Assembly: GCA_026874595.1 (NCBI GenBank)
Contig: CM049306.1
Span: forward strand, 33,372,019 to 33,436,018
DNA from: Sipunculus nudus
Taxonomy: Eukaryota; Annelida; Sipuncula; Golfingiida; Sipunculidae
DNA length: 64,000 nt
Direction of reading: 5' to 3'
The position numbers and the translations under genes are program-made. Numbering within the stretch: position 1 is the first letter of the stretch; each line of letters opens with the position of its first letter. Positions 12,110 through 22,915 of the stretch are shown piece after piece. Below the pieces are notes generated by a model. It had not been told where the DNA came from, did no database searches, and saw only the letters and a program-made list of their open reading frames with translations.

Positions 12110-12345
12110 TAACGGTATACCTTTAATTTCGACATGTGACATCGGGGGCTTAGTGTATGCGGACAATGGCAGACCCAATAACCGGTTTCGGGAATCTGAT
12201 AGAAATAAATCCGTCCTGGGTAAACCTGCCTACGAACAGAGTTTGGTGGCAACAGGGACACGTACATCGTTTACAGGGGTAAATCAGCGGAATTCTCAAA
12301 TCGAAGAAGTATATGCTATCACAAATTGCGATTCAAAATCTTCAA
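12110..12345 (+). repeat. Interspersed repeat family A, copy 3
   Basis: It contains the family A opening (AATTTCGACATGTGACATC), a GACAATGGCAGACCC block, and an interior AGAGTTTGGTGGCAACAGG block shared with the 16.98-kb copy, ending near ATCACAAATTGCG. The open frame across it is a by-product of the repeat. Confidence 0.6.
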
Positions 12346-12871
12346 TATTCTTTACATTTATAAATCTACGAATTTGTTACTTGCTTGCTGATTCTTACTC
12401 GACTGAGACGGTGAGGTGTCAATCAGTTTACGAAAGATAGTAAATCCATGTTTATGCGGTTCTACCGTGCGACGGACAAGCACTGATCGTTCACTTGACC
12501 GCCAGATAAAGGGAATTTTCAAAGAGATGTATCACGTCAAAGGAGAGTTCAAAGCCGACCATAAAAGGCACGCTGTCTGATCTGCCGATACCGTTCAACC
12601 ATTGACTGCGGTCCTGAAGGTCTCCCGTTTCCCTGTTTATGTCCTTTTTGTATTTGCTGCACTGGTAAATGCGGATTATGAGACGACGAGACGATAAGCC
12701 GATTAATTGGTCGCTATAAAACAGGTGGTTGAGAGACACAGGTGACATTTTATGTTTAACATATGGTCGATTGGACTTCATATAGAAGCATCATCGGGGT
12801 TATATGCCGGATCGTAAATATCCACGACCTTTAATCTGGCATATAACATACCTTTTTACCCTTGTATTTTC
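12346..12871. other. Anonymous stretch
   Basis: No gene recognised. Open frames on both strands are short and lack splice or start context. Confidence 0.35.
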
Positions 12872-12962
12872 CTTGTTGCCTCCGCCAGGAGGATATGCGT
12901 TCATCCCCGTTCGGGTGTGTGTTTGTGTGTTTGTGAATGTCATCAAGGAATATTCATAAATG
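12872..12962 (-). repeat. Interspersed repeat family B, 3' fragment on the minus strand
   Basis: The block GTTGCCTCCGCCAGGAGG, then GCGTTCATCCCCGTTCGGG, GTGTGTGTTTGTGTGTTTG and AAGGAATATTC is the reverse complement of the end of family B seen at 31.6 and 49.9 kb. The end contains a small perfect hairpin, CCTCC-GCCA-GGAGG. Confidence 0.6.
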
Positions 12963-15082
12963 TACATTCAATTATGTGCAATTGAACCTTGGAATAAGGG
13001 CCGAATAATTGAATGCAACACGGTTTTGGGAGCATCGCGGTGGCTTGCATTTCTTAGAATGCTGATTTCTTGTATCAGTCTTTGTTGTCTTAAAAAGTTG
13101 CAGGGTTTCTTCAGCATGTGACGTATTATTTATATCACTTAAGTTCACTTTCGGAATTGCGGAAAAAATGCTCATAACCAATTATCAAAAGAACCATTGG
13201 AAGAATTGAAGAAGATGATTAACAAAATTTAAATATGATACATATGCCTAAAATTTGTCGGAGATGATAATAATAATGAAGAAAATAATAATGAAATAAA
13301 AATTATAATAATAATAATTATTATTTTTTTATTATTATTATTACTATAATTAATATAATAATATGAATAAAACCAAAGACGTCGGACAGAAGTTATATTT
13401 CAACCCTTGCCTGTCTCTTCATCTGCCGTTTTGTATAGAATTGTGTCTTTGTATTATTATTTGTTCGTACAGAAAATATCAAAATGTTATGAATAAATTT
13501 TATTAAAGATTTGTAAAGAGGTAGGTGAGAATAAAATTAGGACCTGGGACAGATAAAGAAAGAAGAGTTGTCACCTGGTGTTGGAATTTGACACTAAAAA
13601 GCGGGTGGGTTTTGGGCAAGAAATTAATGGTTGATTATAAATGTTGGAGGTAAAAAGAATGTATATGTTCTCTGAGTGATGCCTTGTAATTCCCACAAGA
13701 AATATAGCTGAAGTTTATGTTATCAGTTTTGTTTGTTGGTTTGTCTATGCAATTTCTCTTAAAGTTCGAATTTCAAGGGACCATTTTGGACGTATCGATA
13801 CGGATCTTGGTCCTGATCAAGAACATTTTAGTCTACTGTTTTTGTCTAAACTTTTAGCAAAATTGTTTAAAAACCGGCCTTGAGGCCTTGAAAAATTCGG
13901 TTAAATGTCAGTTAAGTGGATACCGATCAAGGTGTTGGTGGATGTATGCGCTCGGTTAGTGTCTTTTGATTCTGTTAGTGTGTCTAATATGAAACTCTAG
14001 GCTGCTGTTTCGCAATAGCAGGGTATTAATGTGTGCCGAGTGGCTGAGTGAAATCTCAAACAGTCACTGGATGGGAGGGCAATCAAGTAATCTTAATATC
14101 ATTGTCTCAAAGATGATTAAACTCCGGGCTGTTTAATTGAACCAATGAGCCCATCAAGAAGCTGACCAATTTTAGCCTGGCTGTCTTCCATGAAATTAGG
14201 AGCAATCTAGAGAAAGTGAAGAACACAAATTACAATAAAAAAGAACGTGTATAACTGTTATATTATTTCAAACGTCCTTATTTTAATACCATTTAAACAA
14301 AACCATCACTTATCTATATTTATTACATATCACTACCATCTGAAGTTTTGCATGCTGTATTCCAAAGTTCATATCTGTTGCATATTGTTACATTTTTTAA
14401 TTGGGTTCATTTTTTTTCTAATGTTAAAAGCCATTTTATGTGCTGTTTAAACTGTCCTTAAACACCCACTGTTCTAATATGGGCACCCTTGCAAGAAGTG
14501 CCAATCTAGCGAGCCAATTTTTTTAATATTTCTGCAAATCGCGGGTATCACGGTTGTCACTATGGAACAGGTTTATAAGCACTCTCCACTACCGGCCCTT
14601 AAAAGAAAGACTCGGGCAAGATTTGCAGATAACGTAACCTGCCCTAGTGACGTGACCAAATTCAGTAGTCCGATAAGAGCCGACATCTTTCATTTTCAGA
14701 TTTAAACCCTAACCTGGTTTAATACCATTTCCTGGTTGCTGGTGCAAAGACATGAAAAGTTTTTGAAAAAAAAATCAAATTGTGTATTACATCTTTTTTA
14801 ATCATTTGAAAACATAGAAATGATTATCAATTTTCAATCCCGAGAGGGACGTGTTCTCCCCCCCGAAAAAAAGCAAAAATGCAAACAAAAACTCTAAACA
14901 AGCAATTAAAAAAGTCATATTTATTGTGGTAATTTGATTGAGCAATAAAAAAGGAAGCACACAACCTTTCAAGAGGGAGTTAATGACGCACATGGATATG
15001 ATCAGAACTCATATTGAACAAGAAATCTGCATTTTAAGAAATGCAAGCCTCGGTCATTTGATGGGGGGGGGGGGCGCTATTG
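12963..15082. other. Anonymous AT-rich stretch
   Basis: No supported gene. It contains a low-complexity AAT/ATT tract (13264-13365), listed separately. A 12-base G tract occurs at 15063-15074. Confidence 0.45.
13264..13365. repeat. AAT/ATT-rich low-complexity tract, self-complementary
   Basis: Runs of ATA/AAT repeats on the left (about 13266-13320) meet runs of TTA/ATT on the right (about 13320-13365), so the two halves could fold into an imperfect AT-only hairpin. It is a simple-sequence region with no coding meaning. Confidence 0.7.
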
Positions 15083-15346
15083 TGGGATGCTAAAAAAAAA
15101 ATTGGTGTTTGCATTCATTTATTCCCAAGTTTATTCTGCACTCTAAATTTGTGGATATTCCTTGATTACGATCTGATATCCAGATACACATCGAAACCGG
15201 ACCGTTTTTTCATTGGCCCATTCTTGATATTCTCTATGAGATTCCGGTTATGGTTGCGTGAGTTATATTGTGAACAAACACACAAACAGACCCTAAGACC
15301 AAAACACACATAGAAGATAAACGCATACCTTCCCGGCATAGGCAAT
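15083..15346 (+). repeat. Interspersed repeat family B, copy 1
   Basis: The order of blocks is: TGTTTGCATTCATTTATTCC, TGTGGATATTCCTTGATTAC, CATTGGCCCATTCTTGATAT, GAGATTCCGGTTATGG, TTGCGTGAGTTATATTGTG, then AACAAACACACAAACAG and an ACGCATACCTTCCCGGC end. The same order is seen at 17.7, 19.9, 31.6 and 49.9 kb. The CCGTTGA-GTT...GAGTTATG followed by ACAAACACACA layout resembles the 3' tails of RTE-type retroposons and dependent SINEs in invertebrates. That resemblance is from memory and not tested. Confidence 0.65.
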
Positions 15347-15370
15347 AAAATTAAATGAACACATTCAATA

Positions 15371-15372
<2 letters not shown>

Positions 15373-15421
<49 letters not shown>
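15373..15421. repeat. (TA)n microsatellite
   Basis: About 49 bases of uninterrupted TA, flanked by AATAGTG and CACTGTT, which are near-complementary and extend the self-pairing of the tract. Confidence 0.95.
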
Positions 15422-15424
<3 letters not shown>

Positions 15425-15580
15425 TGTTTTTATCGGGCAGATTGAGAAGCGTATTACAGCGATACAATATTTTGCCTGCATGGCCGGGTATTCCTCAATG
15501 CCAAGATATAACAGGAAACTAGAATGTTTCTTATTTTGTTTTTCACGTTTCATTTAGAGTTTACACGTCCCTGTAATTAT

Positions 15581-15676
15581 CATTGCCTATTGTCCATTAA
15601 CATTGTGTCCCCATTTTCCATAAACATTGGGTGCCCATTGTTCATAGACATTGGGTGCCCATTGTCCATTAACATT
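15581..15676 (+). repeat. 24-bp minisatellite, about four units
   Basis: Units CATTGNNTGCCCATTGTCCA-TTAA repeat in register at 15601-15624, 15625-15648 and 15649-15672. A shorter first unit is at 15581-15600 and a trailing partial unit follows. Units differ by a few substitutions. Confidence 0.85.
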
Positions 15677-16278
15677 AAAGGTCTATAAAGTTGTTTTTCT
15701 TAATCCAAAATTAATACACCCATATCTTGTACAATCCAAAGTTAAATGGTTTGACTATGAATTGTGACATCGATAGCATATCAATTAAAATTAGTTTATC
15801 ACCTTCCTTTGTTAGAGAATTTACTTAACACACACATTGATGAACGCTAGGTAATTCATTTTTGTTTCTGTATTTAGTTCCTATAACGCTCCTGTGACGG
15901 ATATTTGAAGTTGTTTAGACACAGATTGTCAGTAAACACAACAATGTTGATAAGCGGAAAAAAATGTATCCTAAGGCGATTGGTGGCATTTATGCGGAAG
16001 TTGAAAGGTCACGATTTGCAAACGTCCTTTGCCACTGTGGTTCTTCGGACTTGTCGACAGATGTCCTTGTTAAATATATGTCCTGATTGGAATATATGTA
16101 CGACAGATTACAACTACAGCACTGACTTATTCCGCATGCTGTGTTCACAAAACCTTAAGTCCACGTGGTTTTATAATTACATATCGCACTGTTAACTTCT
16201 TCCTCATTAAAAATGCGATACCACCTACAGGTCATGGACCTATAATTATATAAATATAAACTAGAAATCTGCAATCTG
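15677..16278. other. Anonymous stretch
   Basis: A 96-codon open frame starting near 15905 is present but has no recognisable domain, promoter or splice context. Nothing else was seen. Confidence 0.3.
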
Positions 16279-16420
16279 GGATGCTCCGTGTTTACATTCA
16301 CTTATTCGGCCCATAGTCCCAGGTTCAATCGTTCATGATTGCGTGAGTTATGCTGAGAATAAACACAAACACGCACAAGAACATGGATGGACGTATACCC
16401 TACTGGCGGATGCAACGAGC
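16279..16420 (+). repeat. Interspersed repeat family B, internally deleted copy
   Basis: The 5' blocks (GTTTACATTCACTTATTCGG) jump directly to the 3' blocks (TGATTGCGTGAGTTATGC, then AAACACAAACACGCAC and ATACCCTACTGGCGGATGCA). The middle of the repeat, about 120 bp, is missing. Confidence 0.6.
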
Positions 16421-16974
16421 ACGGTCCGACGGTCCATCAGTCAAATAACTATCGGATACCTGTGAGGGCAATCAGCTGATATTTGAATTCGGAAAAATAA
16501 GTGAAAACATAAATATTCTTCGAAGGTCAAGGAAGCAGATTGTAAATTGTATCGCATGATCTGTGTATATTTAAAGCAAGCTGAACATCTGCCTTATCTG
16601 AAGAATTTATGTCATTTTGGCTTACTCACAGAAGTGGGCACACATAAATGAATTTACCGTTAAAAAAATTTCGTTTGTGTGAAAAGGCCGCAGTGACGGA
16701 TGTATGGACATTTTTAGAAGCTGTTACTAAACAAATTATTTAACTCAATGCCCATATTGAAGAACACAAAAAACCATGAATCTCGGTGATTGATAGCACA
16801 CTGGCTGTTGCTTGTGAGAACATGTGAAGCAATGCCAACGTTTGTCATTAACACATCTCTCGTTCGTCTGCTTTGCCGTTTAATGTTACAAACACATGAA
16901 AATAAAACTGACAGCATGTGCACCGGGTGCATTTTGGCTTAATAATTAAGGTTCAAAGATTAACTATACTTGGG
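16421..16974. other. Anonymous stretch
   Basis: No gene or shared repeat recognised. Confidence 0.35.
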
Positions 16975-17242
16975 GTCTACCGATAATTTCGACATGCGAC
17001 CTGTGACATCCGGGTTTTAGAGTGTACGCAAAATGGAAGCCCCCATAAGCAGCTCGAGAGACTGGGAGAAATAAACCTATCCGGGTACGATATTGCCACA
17101 TGAAGGTACTCAAGGGACATCGTCGACGCGAGAAACCATCTGCGCAGAGTTTGGTGGCTAGGGGACGTGTACATCGGCAAAGTTTAAAGCGGTATAACGC
17201 TCCTCTTGGACCACGGTCAAATCCCAAAATTATAGCAGGACT
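16975..17242 (+). repeat. Interspersed repeat family A, copy 4
   Basis: It begins AATTTCGACATGCGACCTGT, continues with CATCCGGGTTTTAG, AAAATGGAAGCCCC and GCAGAGTTTGGTGGCTAGGG, and ends AAAATTATAGCAGG. It retains many CpG dinucleotides. Its right end lies only about 10 bases left of the start of the 2.2-kb tandem duplication. Confidence 0.65.
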
Positions 17243-17704
17243 TAATATGCGCATTTATTTCGGAATGCGTTACAAACCCTACGTAGTTGCCACGTAACAT
17301 TTGATCTAGAACACCTTAAACCTGAATAAACAGAACTGGGAATATGCTGGTCTGACCAAGTGTGAAACCGACAATACTCCGCTTACATTGGTCGTTCTTC
17401 CCAATTTTTCTAGTGGCGATACCACATAAACAGTGCCAACAATGCAGTGGTTAAGTAATATGAGTTTATAACTGAATGTAGCCTGACCGCTGCCTACGAA
17501 ATGTATTTAAGAATATCCAAACATAGGTTTCTCGCAGACACATGAATATTTTCAACAGTAACAAGAAATATGCATTTTCACGAATGCAGGCCTCCAATAT
17601 GCGGGTTGTCCTTAATGTTGGGTACTGTGTTATTCGTTTTAAACTTTTTTCCTTTCCCTTATTGGTCCATATTAACAAAATTATTGGTGCAAATGTTTTC
17701 CAAC

Positions 17705-17946
17705 AAGTGTTTGCATTCACTTATTCGGCCCATATTCCTATGTTCGATCGGGCATATGTTACTGGACATTTGTGAATATTCCAGGAAGTCCTTCCTGTAT
17801 CCGGATCACTAGGGGACCCAAACCAAAATCTAATCGGTTCTTTATTGGCCTATTCCCGAGGTGAACTTAAAATTCCATAGAATTTCGTTGATATTTGGCT
17901 GAGTTATGTTTTGACGTAAAAGCATACCCTCCTAGCGGCAGCAATT
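17705..17946 (+). repeat. Family B copy inside duplication unit 1
   Basis: It has the full block order from GTGTTTGCATTCACTTATTC to CATACCCTCCTAGCGGCAGC. It lacks the ACAAACACACAAAAAC segment that the unit 2 copy still has, so the 17-base loss happened in unit 1 (the family consensus has the segment). Confidence 0.65.
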
Positions 17947-19018
17947 ATCCGCTCGTCATATAGAACAGCAAACCTGGATTAAACCTCTCGTTGCCGACGT
18001 CTAATCTACTGGACAAAGGGGTACGGAACCACAGAATATTGAACTGATTGGTCAGTGTTTGACCAATGAGAATTGTCAAGATCAGACTGGGTCGGACCTT
18101 GCCCAGAATTCTTTCAGCATGGACACATATGACCAGACGCATACACATACATTGATACCAAACGCCTTGGAGAATATAACAATAAATTTATTAACTATAT
18201 ACAAGAAAGGTATATATAAATGGTGAGTGGCATATATTCCAAGTTAAGCTAGAAGGTTCATAATTGTCCGAAAGTAAAACCGGACATCAGATGAGACATT
18301 CCTCACATCTGTCAACAAGTTTGGGAGGATCTGTGCTCTAGTGGCAGCTCTCTATGGGGCACATGTACCAAGGCTCATGCCTATAGAACAAAGAAATACG
18401 TTCTTTTATTAGAATGAAGAGAAACAATAAAATACAGCTCTGGAGAAGGAGAAATGTTATGCCCTTTTGTTAAATCTGACAAAAAAGTACTTATTAAGAA
18501 ACAAAGTTTCTAGAAGATTAAAAGAAAAATACTTAAAGGATTCCCCTTGGATTATGGGCTCAACCATCACAATAACATCTCCTTTTGTTTAACTTAAATT
18601 TCGCAAAGTTTACTCTACAGACCACAATAAATGCTCTCTACTGGTTTGGGGCAAGAACTTATTAGTGGAGACTCACCATGTGTATTCTGCCAGTTCTGTC
18701 ATACCATAAGGAATCACAATATAGATGTCATGTGTTCACACACACACAGCACCAAACCATCCTTGGCTGTCCTGGGTAGAAGGTCTTCTCAGGCAAATAA
18801 AAAATAACTGCTCATACAGAAAGCAGTGACAGCAATGAATGTTAAAATATAAGAGTTCATGAGGTACCTCAATATTTACTTAGTTTCAGTGTTCTCAGAG
18901 TTGGCTGATCAGTTTTAGAGAGACCTTCTGTCATATAGGCTTTTAGTCATTGTCCAGCTCAGTATCACAGGTCTCTCTCCTCTGGGGATCTCTGGCCAAC
19001 TGAATTTTCGCTGGTCAA

Positions 19019-19029
19019 GGGGGGGGGGG
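19019..19029 (+). repeat. G11 tract in unit 1
   Basis: An 11-base G run. The equivalent run in unit 2 has 18 G. It is a fast-changing homopolymer that could form a quadruplex only if several strands or neighbouring G runs took part. Confidence 0.9.
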
Positions 19030-19911
19030 TCTGAAAGGCCATTTGACATCACGCATGCCACACTGTCTCAAAACAAAACCTGAAAATGTGTACAGTCACA
19101 AGGCACTTTGTGACAAGAATTAATAATAGTCAGATCACATAAATACTGGAATCAAATTTATAGATCACGTTGATGGAATTTCGGTCCGTTAGATCTCAAT
19201 GAGTGAATTGCGAGTGTCAAGCTTTACATATACATATACATGCTACATGTACAAATACGACGTTAAACAAGACGCATGTGACATTGTGAACTCACAAAAC
19301 ATCAACCTTCCCCTAGAGGTCATTTCTTCTCTAGATGAACCTCTTCCTGATTGTGACTGTGGGACGGCTGGGGCTACCTTAGTCAACTGTCAAACTAAAA
19401 AAAAAAAGAATTTGTCATATTTCCAGGAAACAACTTTTCTTACATTTTACATGTGCATTTATTTCGGAATGCGTTACAAACCCTACGTAGTTCCCACGTA
19501 ACATTTGATCTAGAACACCTTTAACCTGAATAAACAGAGCTGGGAATATGCTGGTCTGACCAAGTGTGAAACCGACAATACTCCGCTTACATTGGTCATT
19601 CTTCCCAATTTTTCTTGTGGCGATACCACATAAACAGTGCCAACAATGCAGTGGTTAAGTAATATGAGTTTATAACTGAATGTAGCCTGACCGCTGCCTA
19701 CGAAATGTATTTAAGAATATCCAAACATAGGTTTCTCGCAGACACATGAATATTTTCAACAGTAACAAGAAATATGCATTTTCAGGAATGCAGGCCTCCA
19801 CCATGCGGGTTGTCCTTAATATTGGTTACTGTGTTATTCGTTTTAAACTGTTTTCCTTTCCCTTATTGGTCCATATTAACGTAATTATTGGTGCAAATGT
19901 TTTCCAACAAG

Positions 19912-20168
19912 TGTTTGCATTCACTTATTCGGCCCATATTCCTATGTTCGATCGGGCATATGTTACTGGACATTTGTGAATATTCCAGGAAGTCCTTCCT
20001 GGATCCGGATCACTAGCGGACCCAAACCAAAATCTAATCGGTTCTTTATTGGCCTATTCCCGAGGTGAACTTAAAATTCCATAGAATTTCGTTGATATTT
20101 GGCTGAGTTATGTTTTGAACAAACACACAAAAACACGTAAAAGCATACCCTCCTAGCGGCAGCAATTA
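19912..20168 (+). repeat. Family B copy inside duplication unit 2
   Basis: Same element as 17705-17946 but with the ACAAACACACAAAAAC segment intact, matching the family copies at 15.1 and 31.6 kb. Confidence 0.65.
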
Positions 20169-21238
20169 TCCGCTCGTCATATAGAACAGCAAACCTGGAT
20201 TAAATCTCTCGTTGCCGACGTCTAATCTACTGGACAAAGGGGTACGGAACCACAGAATATTGAACTGATTGGTCAGTGTTTGACCAATGAGAATTGTCAA
20301 GGTCAGACTGGGTCGGACCTTGCCCAGAATTCTTTCAGCATGGACACATATGACCAGACGCATACACATACATTGATACCAAACGCCTTGGAGAATATAA
20401 CAATAAATTTATTAACTATATACAAGAAAGGTATATATAAATGGTGAGTGGCATATATTCCAAGTTAAGATAGAAAGTTCATAATTGTCCGAAAGTAAAA
20501 CCGGACATCAGATGAGACATTCCTCACATCTGTCAACAAGTTTGGGAGGATCTGTGCTCTAGTGGCAGCTCTCTATGGGGCACATGTACCAAGGCTCATG
20601 CCTATAGAACAAAGAAATACGTTCTTTTACTAGAATGAAGAGAAACAATAAAATACAGCTCTGGAGAAGGAGAAATGTTATGCCCTTTTGTTAAATCTGA
20701 CAAAAAAGTACTTATTAAGAAACAAAGTTTCTAGAAGATTAAAAGAAAAATACTCAAAGGATTCTCCTGGGATTATGGGCTCAACCATCACAATAATATC
20801 TCCTTTTGTTTAACTTAAATTTCGCAAAGTTTACTCTACAGACCACAATAAATGCTCTCTACTGGTTTGGGGCAAGAACTTATTAGTGGAGACTCACCAT
20901 GTGTATTCTGCCAGTTCTGTCATACCATAAGGAATCACAATATAGATGTCATGTGTTCACACACACACAGCACCAAACCATCCTTGGCTGTCCTGGGTAG
21001 AAGGTCTTCTCAGGCAAGTAAAAAATAACTGCTCATACAGAATGCAGTGACAGCAATGAATGTTAAAATATAAGAGTTCATGAGGTACCTCAATATTAAC
21101 TTAGTTTCAGTGTTCTCAGAGTTGGCTTATCAGTTTTAGAGAGACCTTCTGTCATATAGGCTTTTAGTCATTGTCCAGCTCAGTATCACAGGTCTCTCTC
21201 CTCTGGGGATCTCTGGCCAACTGAATTTTCGCTGGTCA

Positions 21239-21256
21239 GGGGGGGGGGGGGGGGGG
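21239..21256 (+). repeat. G18 tract in unit 2
   Basis: The expanded counterpart of the G11 tract at 19019-19029. Confidence 0.9.
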
Positions 21257-21684
21257 TCTGAAAGGCCATTTGACATCACGCATGCCACACTGTCTCAAAC
21301 AAAACCTGAAAATGTGTACTGTCACAAGGCACTTTGTGACAAGAATTAATAATAGTCAGATCACATAAATACTGGAATCAAATTTATAGATCACGTTGAT
21401 GGAATTTCGGTCCGTTAGATCTCAAAGTGTGAATTGCGAGTGTCAAGCTTTACATATACATATACATGCTACATGTACAAATACGACGTTAAACAAGACG
21501 CATGTGACATTGTGAACTCACAAAACATCAACCTTCCCCTAGAGGTCATTTCTTCTCTAGATGAACCTCTTCCTGATTGTGACTGTGGGACGGCTGGGGC
21601 TACCTTAGTCAACTGTCAAACTAAAAAAAAAAAGAATTTGTCATATTTCCAGGAAACAACTTTTCTTACATTTTACATGTGCAT

Positions 21685-22552
21685 GTTTGCAAAATTAAAA
21701 CACCTCCGTGAAGTCTTTAAAAACAAAAACACCGATGTTTATTTAATGTGCCTTGAAACAAATCTTATCCAACGTATTTGAACGGACAACATCACCCTTT
21801 TCACTACATTTATACCTACGCCATATGTGTATTAAGAAGCGGCGGTGCATCGTGGGGTTCAAATTGTCACGCCCACAAACCCCAATATCATAGTCTTACT
21901 TTTGTGAGTCAGATTCTGCGCAGTATTACAACACGAGTTGATATTCTTTGAAGTCAGGAACTGAATTAAATATCGTCATTGTAAAAAGAACGTATTATAT
22001 AAAGAGAGCATAAGAAACCACCGTAATACTCTTAGAAGACTATTTTATAACTGTAAGTAAAACCTTAGCATTACAAGCATGACTGTAACTTCATCTAATT
22101 ACATCCGTAAATAGAAATATCAATACACTACGTAGTTTGATGATGATCATTTTACCTTGACAAGTACGCCATGCAGGCCATCTATATCTAAATCAGGTGC
22201 AGCAGGAAGCATAACCGAGCATCAAGCGAGCACTGAGTGAGCGCAACTGTACTATATACATCTGAGAGGTTTAATTATGAAAACATGCCCAGGAAATGTT
22301 ACATAGATTACTTTACATTAAGCCTACGCAAGGCATAATTATAAACCGTCCAAAGGCATTCATAAGTACCAATGCAGCTTGCACAAGTGTTCCTTATATC
22401 CTGCAATAACCGCAATAAAGTTTTGATTTTCAAGGAAGTTAAGCCTTAACAACGTTGATCATACTTCTCTCATTTCGCAATGTATGGCGTCTTAAAGTTA
22501 CATAAACATTTGCAGTTATATGTGTATATCTCATGCTATTCGCTAATATTGG
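21685..22552. other. Anonymous stretch right of the duplication
   Basis: No gene or shared repeat recognised. Confidence 0.4.
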
Positions 22553-22915
22553 ATGAATGCAAAAAATGCCCAGCAAAACCATCCCAGCACACGGACTTCT
22601 ATCTTTAATTTGCCTTTTTATTTACGTTGTTATGGTTTCATGTGCGAGTTAACACAGTCCACCTGTATCTAGTTACCATAACAGAAATGCGAGACCAGGG
22701 TTTGATTTTGCGAAACTCTCAAACAATGAGAAGAAACATGAAAAATGATTTACACAAATAGCGCCGGTCGGAAATGCACGCTACATTGTTTTGGCCCGCT
22801 GGTCGTGCTCGTGCAAGCTTATTTCCCCTTGTGTAAAGGAGAAAGCAAACAAAATATTGGCAAAATATACGATATACGATAATATTTAAGGAGAAAACGC
22901 TATTGTTCATGAGTA
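22553..22915 (+). repeat. Interspersed repeat family C, diverged copy
   Basis: Shared blocks with the 36.8-kb copy: CCAGCAAAACCATCCCAGCA, a GTTATGG...GTTA...TAGTTACCATAACAG block, a GCGCCGGTCGG block, and TGTAAAGGAGAAAGCAAAC followed by AATATTGGCA. Spacing is shorter and similarity lower than between copies 1 and 2. Confidence 0.5.

Larger units (their letters stand above)
17251..19454. repeat. Tandem segmental duplication, unit 1 (2.2 kb)
   Basis: From GCATTTATTTCGGAATGCG the sequence is nearly identical to 19455-21680 over its whole length. Both units contain a family B copy and an AATAAATTTATT block, followed by a long unique-looking section and an A-rich block before the right edge. Differences seen by eye: a 17-base indel, an 11- versus 18-base G run, and scattered substitutions. 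The base GCAT is present at the left edge, the junction and the right edge (17251, 19455, 21681), so the duplication boundary carries 4 bp of microhomology. No convincing gene lies inside. Confidence 0.95.
19455..21684. repeat. Tandem segmental duplication, unit 2 (2.2 kb)
   Basis: Direct repeat of 17251-19454, offset 2204 at the left side and 2226 at the right side because of the indels. It ends at GCAT 21681-21684, after which the sequence is unique. Most differences from unit 1 are single bases, which points to a recent duplication. Confidence 0.95.

Noticed and set aside
12900-12935. CRISPR-like or telomere-like short tandem (GTGTGTGTTTGTGTGTTTG)
   Set aside because: It is the reverse complement of the ACAAACACACA segment of family B, not an array with spacers.
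18244-18351. 35-codon minus-strand frame in the duplicated unit, behind a pyrimidine-rich acceptor-like sequence
   Set aside because: It is present in both units and protein-like, but an in-frame stop lies between the acceptor and the frame, and nothing matches a known family. Too short to support.
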